Shown one piece after another: positions 1 through 5,432 of a stretch of 5,480 bases of DNA; within the stretch, counting starts at the first letter, position 1; each line of letters opens with the position of its first letter. This DNA is from Solirubrobacterales bacterium (GTDB taxonomy: Bacteria > Actinomycetota > Thermoleophilia > Solirubrobacterales > Solirubrobacteraceae), in assembly GCA_015655225.1 (NCBI GenBank), contig JAATFK010000180.1, positions 1 to 5,480 of the forward strand, in the 5' to 3' direction. The position numbers were made by a program, and so were the translations under genes. The notes under the pieces were generated by a model that was not told where the DNA came from, did no database searches, and saw only the letters and a program-made list of their open reading frames with translations.

Positions 1-1690
1 CCCGATGATCGGCCGGGGCGAGGTCGACGACAGCCAGACGATCTCCTCGCTGATGCTGGCCGCGATCGCGCTCGGCCGCGTCGCCTAGCGGCGTGCCCGC
101 CGCCTGGCCGATCGAGACGCTCGGCGGCGTCCCGCCGCCGCTGACGCAGAAGCCGGTCGACGTGTCGTGCCCGCCGCTCGTCCGCGCCCATGACGGGAAC
201 GTCACCCGCACGCGCCCGCTGGTGGCGGAGAAGTCGCCGTTCCACTGCTGCGTGATGCTCGTCCCGCTCGGCAGCGTGAAGCTCGCGGCCGCGTCGTTCA
301 GCGCGCCGTCGGATCCGGTCACGTCGAGGTGGCCGCACCAGCCGCCGTCCCAGTGGCTCTCGACCGCGATCGTCGCCGCCAGCGAGCTCGCCGGCGCGCC
401 CGAGGGCTGCGATGGCGCGGCCGGCGCCGGCTGCGCGGGCGCGGGGGCCGGCGCGGGCTTGGCCGCCGCCGGCCTTCTCGTCGCCGGCCGCGTCGTCTTC
501 GCCGCCGCTCCCGGCGTGAAGTCGATCGAGCGGTGCGCGATCGCGTCCTGCAGCAGCGTCAGCTTCGGCTGGTCGACCGTCGTCCAGTCGTCGTTCAGCA
601 CCCCGCCGGTGTCGCCCGAGTCGGGGTTCCACGACCAGTACGTCCACGAGTCGCCGCTGTGCGAGAGGTAGTCGAGGAACTGGCGCTGCCAGCGGCCCTC
701 GACCGTGTCGCGTCCGACCTCGCGGCCGCCGAACTCGCCGACCAGCACCGGCGCGATCCCCTGCTTCGTGATGTAGCCGAAGCCCTGCTGCCAGCGCGCG
801 GCGAGCGCGCCGGCGACGTTGGCGACCTGGAACCACGGCTGCTGGGAGACGCCCGGCCCGTACTCGTGCGGCGAGTAGACGACGCGGTTGGGACGCGAGA
901 GCTTCACCGGCCACTTCGCGACGCCCTGCAGGTTGCCGCCCCACCAGCTGCCCTGGAGCGTCCCGCCGGGCACCGAGCCCTCGATCCCCTCGACCACGAT
1001 CAGCATGTGCGGGTTGACCGACAGGACCGCGTTGCCGGCGCGCTCGGCCGCGCGGCGCCAGTCGGTCGCTCCGCCGGTGCCCCAGGTCGCGTCGCCGTGG
1101 GGCTCGTTCTTGAGGTCGGCGCCGATCACGTTCGGCTGGTCGGCGTAGCGCCACGCGAGCATCTTCCAGGCCGCGACCCAGTCGTCCTCGCTGTAGCCCT
1201 GGCCGTACCAGAGCGGCTCGGTGTACCCGTTGTCCGGGCCGGAGTGGTTGTCGAGCAGGACCATCAGGTGGTCCTTCGCCGCCTGCTTGACGATCACGTC
1301 CATCGCCTGAAGCGGCGTCGCGCCTCTCAGCGCGGCGTTCTTGCCGTTCGAGAAGTCGACGCCGTCGATCGTCTTCGACTTCAGCGCCTGCAGCGAGAAC
1401 GGCAGCCGGATCGCGTTGAAGCCGGAGCGCCGGATCTGCGCGAGCATGTCTCTGTAGTCGCGCGTCCAGAGGCCGTGCACGACGTGGTTGCTGGTCTCGA
1501 AGCCAAACCAGTTGACGCCCTGCAGGACGACCGTGTGCCCGCTCGCGTCGACGATCTTGGCGCCGTCGGTCGAGAGCGGGCCGGGGGCGCCGGCGGGGGC
1601 GCCCGAGTCGGCGCTCGCGCTCGCGAGGCTCTGCACGCCGAGGCCGGCGGTCACGAGGAGGGCGAGGAGGAAGAGGGAAGCACGGCGCAC
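1..1690 (-). CDS. Secreted GH5 endoglucanase (cellulase) with linker and CBM2-like domain; 3' end open at window edge
   Basis: This is a predicted exported beta-1,4-glucanase. The GTG at 1688-1690 is the only start after an in-frame TAG (1706-1708) and opens a classic signal peptide: MRR, a hydrophobic core, and an AxA-type site at residues 25-27 (ASA). Residues about 40-390 are a GH5 domain very like Acidothermus E1 (subfamily 1), with GVNWFGFETSN, then LDNH (H149), the acid/base NEP (E196), HEY (H275, Y277) and the nucleophile in GEFGG (E319), then WSWNPDSGDTGG. A Pro/Ala-rich linker covers about 395-436. A CBM2-like cellulose-binding module follows at about 437-518, with W447, W451, W483, W501 and Cys452/Cys515. 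Normal codon use continues to residue 534 (base 89). The frame then stays open to the window edge over the plus-strand gene, so the true stop is not seen. No Shine-Dalgarno is evident. The function call is strong; the C-terminus is uncertain. Confidence 0.93.
   Translation of the reverse strand, partial: MRRASLFLLALLVTAGLGVQSLASASADSGAPAGAPGPLSTDGAKIVDASGHTVVLQGVNWFGFETSNHVVHGLWTRDYRDMLAQIRRSGFNAIRLPFSLQALKSKTIDGVDFSNGKNAALRGATPLQAMDVIVKQAAKDHLMVLLDNHSGPDNGYTEPLWYGQGYSEDDWVAAWKMLAWRYADQPNVIGADLKNEPHGDATWGTGGATDWRRAAERAGNAVLSVNPHMLIVVEGIEGSVPGGTLQGSWWGGNLQGVAKWPVKLSRPNRVVYSPHEYGPGVSQQPWFQVANVAGALAARWQQGFGYITKQGIAPVLVGEFGGREVGRDTVEGRWQRQFLDYLSHSGDSWTYWSWNPDSGDTGGVLNDDWTTVDQPKLTLLQDAIAHRSIDFTPGAAAKTTRPATRRPAAAKPAPAPAPAQPAPAAPSQPSGAPASSLAATIAVESHWDGGWCGHLDVTGSDGALNDAAASFTLPSGTSITQQWNGDFSATSGRVRVTFPSWARTSGGHDTSTGFCVSGGGTPPSVSIGQAAGTPLGDAAERDRGQHQRGDRLAVVDLAPADHR
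2..88 (+). CDS. C-terminal end of a gene entering from the left, possibly NUDIX/ADP-ribose pyrophosphatase
   Basis: Only the final 28 codons and a TAG stop at 86-88 are visible. Every visible codon ends in G or C, as in the other real genes here, whereas the antisense frame over the same bases has many A/T third positions. This favours the plus strand as coding. The visible tail contains GRGEVDDSQTISSLMLAA. That resembles the C-terminal pattern of bacterial ADP-ribose pyrophosphatases of the NUDIX family, roughly 'GE(I/V)xDxxTIxxLLLA'. The catalytic NUDIX box would lie outside the window, so the family call is a weak inference from a short tail. The gene converges on the GH5 cellulase gene, whose open frame continues antisense across it. 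No terminator hairpin is visible after the stop. Confidence 0.5.
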   Translation, partial: PMIGRGEVDDSQTISSLMLAAIALGRVA

Positions 1691-1753
1691 GCGAAGTCTG
1701 GAAGCCTAATCGGCACCGGGTCGGGAAGCTGCAGCGTGCGAGAGCTTTGCTGG

Positions 1754-1768
1754 ACGTTCATCGAACGT
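1754..1768. promoter_or_regulatory. 15-bp palindrome upstream of the cellulase gene, candidate operator
   Basis: ACGTTC-ATC-GAACGT is a perfect 6-bp inverted repeat with a 3-nt spacer. It lies 63-77 nt upstream of the GH5 start codon, where a repressor or activator site would be expected if the cellulase has its own promoter. It is not the CebR-type box known for actinomycete cellulase genes (TGGGAGCGCTCCCA), and its half-sites have the opposite order to the actinobacterial LexA box. No convincing -10/-35 pair was found beside it. It could also be a chance palindrome. Confidence 0.3.
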
Positions 1769-1785
1769 GCGGCCGGAGCGAACGG

Positions 1786-1825
1786 CGGCGACGCCATGGC
1801 GATCCGGATCGTCATGGCGTCGCCG
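1786..1825 (-). terminator. 40-bp near-perfect palindrome, possible terminator or structural RNA element
   Basis: The arms 1786-1805 and 1806-1825 are complementary at 19 of 20 positions with no spacer. The one exception is G1799/T1812, a G-U wobble in plus-strand RNA and an A-C mismatch in minus-strand RNA. It lies 22 nt beyond the stop of the 44-aa membrane-protein gene and about 95 nt before the cellulase start. It could end or attenuate the GT2 transcript before the cellulase gene, or stabilise the 3' end of the upstream message. There is no T-tract, which is common for terminators in high-GC actinobacteria but weakens the call. A DNA-binding site is the alternative. Confidence 0.45.
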
Positions 1826-1829
1826 ACCG

Positions 1830-1856
1830 CTTCCCCTGGTTGGCCGCTAGGGGAAG
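1830..1856 (-). terminator. 8-bp stem hairpin straddling the stop codon of the 44-aa gene
   Basis: CTTCCCCT (1830-1837) and AGGGGAAG (1849-1856) are perfect inverted repeats around an 11-nt loop. The right arm overlaps the last codons and the TAG stop (1847-1849) of the small membrane-protein gene. It is separated by only 4 nt from the 40-bp palindrome, so the transcript would carry two stem-loops in a row just after translation ends. It probably belongs to a termination or 3'-end processing region. There is no T-tract. Confidence 0.4.
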
Positions 1857-1981
1857 ATGTGGCGCACGCGGCGCAGGAGGTTGCGGCCCATCTCCAGGAC
1901 GGAGAGCGCCGTCAGGACGGTGAGCACCTTCCAGCCGATGTCGACCGGCGTGGCGAGGACGTCGTGCAGGGTGTGTCGCAT
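1847..1981 (-). CDS. 44-aa single-span membrane protein coupled to the GT2 glycosyltransferase
   Basis: This is a small gene that can easily be missed. ATG at 1979-1981 begins 2 nt after the TGA of the glycosyltransferase gene. A strong Shine-Dalgarno (GGAGGT at 1991-1996, 9 nt before the ATG) lies inside the end of that gene, so the two are very likely translationally coupled. The protein has a polar N-terminus (MRHTLHDVLATPVD), one hydrophobic segment at about residues 15-31 (IGWKVLTVLTALSVLEMG) and a basic tail (RNLLRRVRHIFP). The positive-inside rule would place the C-terminus in the cytoplasm. I do not recognise a family. By analogy, PgaD in the PgaCD poly-N-acetylglucosamine synthase is a small membrane partner of a GT2 enzyme. 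A stabilising or regulatory subunit role is therefore an inference from size, topology and coupling. The TAG stop lies inside a hairpin. Confidence 0.8.
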   Translation of the reverse strand: MRHTLHDVLATPVDIGWKVLTVLTALSVLEMGRNLLRRVRHIFP

Positions 1982-1983
1982 GT

Positions 1984-3435
1984 TCAGACCACCTCCCCCT
2001 GCGCGATCATCGTCTGGCCGGCCGGCAGGCCCTCGGCCTTGTACTGGCGCGCCCAGCCGTCGCGGCGGATCCCGATCACGACCGTGATCCAGGAGGTGAC
2101 CCACGCCAGCAGGCGGAACCAGAGGTACAGCTCGACGCAGACGAGCGTGCCCGCGAGGAAGAGGTCGAGCTTCGTGCGCCCGGGAACCTTGCGCGCGTTC
2201 TTGAAGTTCAGCAGCGCCGCCATGATCGGCGGGGCGACCCAGATCCAGTTCCACGCGAACGCGCCGATGAACAGCGAGATCGGCAGCAGCAGCATGAACA
2301 TGCTGCGGGTGACCGCGTTGACCGCGTTCTTCAGCTGCACTCTCCAGTGATAGACGGTCGTCGCGCCGATCTTCGACCCCAGCAGCAGGCGGATCATGCC
2401 CTCGTCCCACTTGCGGCGCTGGGCCCAGAGCGACTTGACCGTCAGCATCGGGCCGGCGTAGGCCCGCGCGGTGCTCGAGACTCTCGTCTCCCACCCGCGC
2501 GAGGACAGCGCCCAGGTCAGCTCCATGTCCTCGACCTGCGCCTCCGGATCCCACGGCGAGAGCCGGCGCTCCTCGTCGACGACCTCCTGCAGCGCGCTGA
2601 CGCGGAAGAGCGTCGCCTGCCCGCCGAGCACGTACGTGTTGCGCTTGCGGTGGAGGATGTCGAGCGTCCAGGAGGCGAACTCGATCCGCTGCATCCGGAC
2701 GAGCAGTCCGGCCCACTTCGTCTGCGCGATCGTCGGGTCGAAGGTGTAGCGGGCCATGATCCCGCCGACCTTCGGGCTCGCCTCCAGCTCGGTCTCGAGG
2801 TCCGCCAGCGAGGAGGGCGACAGGACGGTGTCGCCGTCGACGCCGAGCATGTAGTCGAACCCGTACGCGACGTACTGCTGCCAGGCGGTCCGCAGCGCGC
2901 CGACCTTGCGGTCGGTGTTGCCGACCGTCTCGATCACGGTCACGCGACGGCCGAAGCGGCGCGCGATCTCGACCGTGCGATCGGTGCAGTTGTCGGCGAC
3001 GACGACGATCCGATCGGGACGGCGCGTCTGGTCGAGGAGCGATTGGACCACCCGTCCGATCGACTCCTCCTCGTTGTGCGCGGGGACGACCACGACGATC
3101 TTCGCGGTCTTCGTCTTGGGCGGTCGGTTCTGGGCCCGGTGCATGGCGAGCGAGGCGCCGTAGTAGAGCTGCGCCAGGCGGCTTCCGACGCTCTGCTTCT
3201 TCGACGCCGGCGCGGCCGGCGACCGCTCGCTGGGCTGGACATAGGGCGCGAGCTCCATGCCCGGCGTGACGCCGGCGGCTCGGGCCTGACGGGCGGCTGC
3301 GCTCTGACGGGCGAGCTTGCCGCGCAGCTTGCGGGGACCGTGGCTGGGCCGGCGAGGCGGGCGACTGCTCGCGTCCTCGCTGGGCCGGCGGGTGTGCCCG
3401 GCTGCGGTGGGAGAGGAGGTGCGTTCTGCGGCCAT
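1984..3435 (-). CDS. Membrane-bound family 2 glycosyltransferase, processive polysaccharide synthase type
   Basis: This is a GT2 enzyme of the cellulose/PNAG/hyaluronan synthase-like group (COG1215 style), predicted to transfer sugar from a nucleotide donor to a growing glycan at the inner membrane face. Numbering from ATG 3435 (483 aa), it shows VVVVPAHNEEES at the Rossmann start, DNCTD (148-152), the metal-binding DGDT (200-203), GGQA (271-274), the catalytic-base motif EDMELT (302-307) and QRRKW (339-343), the counterpart of QxxRW in processive synthases. Hydrophobic segments follow at about 378-409 and 424-456, giving three or four spans. The first 110 residues are Ser/Pro/Ala/Arg-rich, low-complexity and lack a membrane span, unlike BcsA or PgaC. 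No PilZ domain is present. A GTG at 3466-3468 would add 11 residues, and neither start has a clear Shine-Dalgarno. The 44-aa protein gene follows 2 nt after its stop. The polymer made is unknown; a beta-glucan is suggested by the adjacent cellulase. Confidence 0.9.
   Translation of the reverse strand: MAAERTSSPTAAGHTRRPSEDASSRPPRRPSHGPRKLRGKLARQSAAARQARAAGVTPGMELAPYVQPSERSPAAPASKKQSVGSRLAQLYYGASLAMHRAQNRPPKTKTAKIVVVVPAHNEEESIGRVVQSLLDQTRRPDRIVVVADNCTDRTVEIARRFGRRVTVIETVGNTDRKVGALRTAWQQYVAYGFDYMLGVDGDTVLSPSSLADLETELEASPKVGGIMARYTFDPTIAQTKWAGLLVRMQRIEFASWTLDILHRKRNTYVLGGQATLFRVSALQEVVDEERRLSPWDPEAQVEDMELTWALSSRGWETRVSSTARAYAGPMLTVKSLWAQRRKWDEGMIRLLLGSKIGATTVYHWRVQLKNAVNAVTRSMFMLLLPISLFIGAFAWNWIWVAPPIMAALLNFKNARKVPGRTKLDLFLAGTLVCVELYLWFRLLAWVTSWITVVIGIRRDGWARQYKAEGLPAGQTMIAQGEVV
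1989..1999 (-). promoter_or_regulatory. Strong Shine-Dalgarno for the 44-aa membrane protein
   Basis: The minus strand reads GGGGGAGGTGG, with GGAGGT 9 nt upstream of the ATG at 1981. It is the best ribosome-binding site in the window and lies within the last codons of the glycosyltransferase gene. It is the main reason to treat the tiny downstream frame as a real gene. Confidence 0.75.
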
Positions 3436-3475
3436 GACCACATGCTGAGCGCCGGCCGAGGTGCGCACATGGGGT

Positions 3476-3508
3476 GTTCTCGCGCAAAACGCGTGCGAGA
3501 ACTCGCAC
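3476..3508. promoter_or_regulatory. Overlapping palindromes in the divergent GT2/kinase promoter region, candidate operator
   Basis: Two inverted repeats share one arm. GTTCTCGC (3476-3483) pairs with GCGAGAAC (3495-3502), and GTGCGAG (3493-3499) pairs with CTCGCAC (3502-3508) around AA. The arrangement resembles tandem half-sites for a dimeric regulator, or two alternative RNA stems in the GT2 leader. It lies 8-40 nt upstream of the GTG and 41-73 nt upstream of the ATG of the glycosyltransferase gene. The LuxR-type regulator encoded just downstream on the other strand is an obvious candidate binder, but that is an inference from position only. Confidence 0.4.
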
Positions 3509-3521
3509 CTTTGATGAGGTT

Positions 3522-3527
3522 TTGACA
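3522..3527 (+). promoter_or_regulatory. Isolated consensus -35-like TTGACA before the two-component genes
   Basis: TTGACA is a perfect sigma70-type -35 hexamer about 98 nt upstream of the kinase ATG, in the only relatively AT-rich stretch of the intergenic region. No TAnnnT-like -10 stands 16-19 nt downstream, so it is a weak promoter candidate at best. No better promoter was found for either strand between 3436 and 3624. Confidence 0.2.
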
Positions 3528-3612
3528 GGGAGCGCGCGCCACCAGACCAGCAATGACTGTTTCTTGGCGCATATGACGCATCTCCCGCTCAAGCGACGTT
3601 GGTGGGGTGCCG

Positions 3613-3619
3613 AAGGAAG
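3613..3619 (+). promoter_or_regulatory. Shine-Dalgarno deciding the kinase start
   Basis: AAGGAAG lies 5 nt upstream of the ATG at 3625. It falls inside the 5' end of the longer reading that would begin at GTG 3607, so the ATG is the preferred start. Confidence 0.55.
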
Positions 3620-3624
3620 TCGTG

Positions 3625-4311
3625 ATGGAGCGCACGTCCCTCACCGCAACGGCTCCCGCGTCGTCGGATGCGATCCGGGCCGCCGTCGCGGCCGAGCGTG
3701 CGCGCACCCGCGCCTGGCTGCACGACACCGTCCTGCAGGTGCTGGAGTTCATCGAGATGGGCGGCTACGCAGACACGCCCGACGCGCACGCGCTCGCGCG
3801 CGCCGCCGGCGACGCCGGGCGTGAGCTGCGCGCCTTCGTCGACAACGACGAGCTGATCGGCGGCGGCGGGACCCTGGTCGAGCGACTGCACGCGATCGTC
3901 GAGAGCGAGCGCGAGCTGTCGGACCACGAGATCGTCCTCGACCTCGGCGTGATCGATGCCCCCGTCACGGGCGACGACGCGGTCGAGCTGAGCGCCGCGA
4001 CCGCCGAGGCGCTGCGCAACGTCCGCAAGCATGCGCGCGCGACCCGCGCGATCGTCTCCTGCTCGGTGGTCGGCGGGATCGTCACGATCATCGTCGGCGA
4101 CGACGGCGTCGGCTGCGACGTGCGCACCGCCGCCCGTCGCGGCGCCGGCCTGCGCGGCAGCGTCGTCGGCCGCCTCGACCGCCAGGGCGGCAGCGCGACG
4201 ATCCGCTCGCGCCCCGGCCTCGGCACGCGCGTGACGCTGAAGCTCGACCGCTCTCCCCGCGTCTCGCTGCTGGAAGCGCCGGCCGCGCCGCGTCGCGCGG
4301 CGGCCGCCTAG
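3625..4311 (+). CDS. Minimal cytoplasmic sensor histidine kinase, NarL/HisKA_3 family
   Basis: This is a two-component kinase of the kind that pairs with NarL/LuxR regulators. Numbering from ATG 3625 (228 aa), the dimerisation/phosphoacceptor helix carries ERARTRAWLHDTVLQ with His33 as the likely phosphorylation site. The ATPase domain shows the N-box EALRNVRKHA (N132), the G1 box GDDGVGCD (159-165), GAGLRG (173-178) and PGLGTRV (197-203), all standard. Only about 22 residues precede the H-box. There is no membrane span and no PAS, GAF or other sensor domain, so the signal must come through a partner protein or another input. The Ala-rich tail (from about 205) is probably disordered. A GTG at 3607 would add six residues. 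The cognate response regulator gene follows after 33 nt, and the GT2 gene is divergent on the other strand. The family call is firm; the stimulus is unknown. Confidence 0.9.
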   Translation: MERTSLTATAPASSDAIRAAVAAERARTRAWLHDTVLQVLEFIEMGGYADTPDAHALARAAGDAGRELRAFVDNDELIGGGGTLVERLHAIVESERELSDHEIVLDLGVIDAPVTGDDAVELSAATAEALRNVRKHARATRAIVSCSVVGGIVTIIVGDDGVGCDVRTAARRGAGLRGSVVGRLDRQGGSATIRSRPGLGTRVTLKLDRSPRVSLLEAPAAPRRAAAA

Positions 4312-4344
4312 CCGAGGCCGCCCACGGAGCGCTGAGGCGATCGC

Positions 4345-4986
4345 ATGCGCATCCGGGTGCTGATCGCGGAGGACTTCCCGCTCGTGCGCGAGGGGGTCGC
4401 CGCCGCGCTCGCGCGTGATCCGCAGATCGAGATCATCGGCATGGCCTCCAACGGCCGCGAGGCGCTCGTCCTCGCCCACGAGCTGGCCCCCGACGTGATG
4501 CTCGTCGACCTGCACATGCCGGAGCTGGGCGGCATGATGGTGCTGGAGCGGCTGCGGATCGAGCTGCCGCAGGTGAGAGCGATCGTCGTGACCGCGTCGG
4601 AGAAGAGCGAGCCGCTGCTCGACGCGATCGCGACCGGCGCGGCCGGCTACCTGACGAAGCGCTCGACCGGCGAGGAGCTGCGCCAGACGGTCCTGACCGT
4701 CCACGGCGGCGGCTCCGTGATCGCGCCCGAGCTGACCGGCCACCTGATGGACGCCTACTCGCGCGCGTCGACCGGCGGCATCGAGGAGCTGCGCTCGAAG
4801 CTGACGGCGACCGAGCACGAGGTGCTGCGGCTCGTCGCGCAGGGGCTGACCGACCTCCAGATCGCCGCGCACCTCTACGTCTCGCCGCGGACGGTGCAGA
4901 ACCACCTCGCGCGCGTGCGGGCGAAGACGAACGTCAGACGCCGCTCCGAGCTGGCGCGCTGGGCGGTGCTGCACGCCGTGTACTAG
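4345..4986 (+). CDS. NarL/LuxR-family response regulator (REC + HTH)
   Basis: This is a DNA-binding regulator, 213 aa and normal length for the family. The receiver domain (about 1-120) has the acidic pocket E9/D10, the phospho-acceptor Asp55 in VDLHMPE, Thr83 in VVTAS and Lys105 in YLTKRS, so it should be phosphorylated normally. After a linker, residues about 153-210 form a LuxR/GerE helix-turn-helix with LTATEHEVLRLVAQGLTD and the recognition-helix region VSPRTVQNHLARVRAK. The gene begins 33 nt after the kinase stop, with a weak GAGG 7 nt before the ATG, so the two almost certainly form one operon and one phosphorelay. Targets are not shown by the sequence. The palindromes upstream of the divergent glycosyltransferase gene are a reasonable guess, as is autoregulation. 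Confidence 0.95.
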   Translation: MRIRVLIAEDFPLVREGVAAALARDPQIEIIGMASNGREALVLAHELAPDVMLVDLHMPELGGMMVLERLRIELPQVRAIVVTASEKSEPLLDAIATGAAGYLTKRSTGEELRQTVLTVHGGGSVIAPELTGHLMDAYSRASTGGIEELRSKLTATEHEVLRLVAQGLTDLQIAAHLYVSPRTVQNHLARVRAKTNVRRRSELARWAVLHAVY

Positions 4987-4996
4987 CGTTGGCCGC

Positions 4997-5422
4997 ATGC
5001 CCTCCGCTCAGATCCACACCTGCATCCGCGTCGTCGACGTCGACGCGTCGATCCGCTTCTACGGCCTGCTCGGCTACGAGCTGCGCGGCCGCCTCAACTT
5101 CGACTCCGCCTACAACGTCTACCTCGGCCTGCCGGGCGGCGGCGACACGCTCGAGCTGACCGTCAACGTCGGCCGCACGGAGCCCTACGAGATCGGCACC
5201 GGCTACAACCACACGGCGCTGACGGTCGACGACCTCGACGGCCTGCTGGTCCGGCTCGCGGCCGAGGGGATCGAGCCGGAGAAGCCGCCGTACGCCCCAG
5301 GCGGACGCGAGGAGGTCGGACGGATCTGCTTCGTCGTCGACCCCGACGGCTACCGCGTCGAGCTGGTCGACGGCGACTTCCCGACGCCGCAGGATCCCCC
5401 GCACCCGTCGCTGTCGGCGTAG
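4997..5422 (+). CDS. VOC-family protein, GloA-like glyoxalase I (lactoylglutathione lyase)
   Basis: This is a single-module vicinal-oxygen-chelate enzyme of 141 aa, the usual size for bacterial glyoxalase I, which isomerises the thiol hemiacetal of methylglyoxal. The pattern matches E. coli GloA closely: IHTCIRVVDVDASIRFY at the start, LELTVN, then YEIGTGYNHTALTVDD and DPDGYRVELVD. The four expected metal ligands are present as His7, Glu53, His72 and Glu122. The C-terminal extension (FPTPQDPPHPSLSA) is proline-rich. It starts 10 nt after the response regulator stop with no clear Shine-Dalgarno, and the next gene starts 10 nt after it, so cotranscription is likely. Many actinobacteria use mycothiol instead of glutathione, so the real thiol cofactor, or a different VOC substrate, remains open. 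Confidence 0.85.
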   Translation: MPSAQIHTCIRVVDVDASIRFYGLLGYELRGRLNFDSAYNVYLGLPGGGDTLELTVNVGRTEPYEIGTGYNHTALTVDDLDGLLVRLAAEGIEPEKPPYAPGGREEVGRICFVVDPDGYRVELVDGDFPTPQDPPHPSLSA

Positions 5423-5432
5423 GCTCCTTCCC

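Noticed and set aside
1754..1768. LexA/SOS box
   Set aside because: The actinobacterial SOS box has the order GAAC-N4-GTTC; here the order is GTTC-N3-GAAC.
329..2350. Long plus-strand open frame of 673 codons
   Set aside because: It lies in exact codon register antisense to the GH5 gene and runs on across the 44-aa gene and the end of the GT2 gene. The translation is Arg/Ala/Val-rich without any domain pattern, while the minus strand shows clear GH5, CBM2 and GT2 motifs.
1982..3592. Upper part of a 581-codon minus-strand frame ending at 1847
   Set aside because: Only its last 44 codons, from ATG 1981, are a real gene. The rest overlaps the GT2 gene in another frame and is Arg/Pro/Ala-rich noise.
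3571..3592. Minus-strand promoter for the GT2 gene (TTGAGC with TCATAT)
   Set aside because: The spacer between the two elements is only about 10 nt, too short for a sigma70 promoter.
3589..4998. 469-codon minus-strand frame opposite the kinase and regulator genes
   Set aside because: It is an antisense shadow of two well-defined plus-strand genes. Its composition is Arg/Ala/Val/Asp-rich without motifs.
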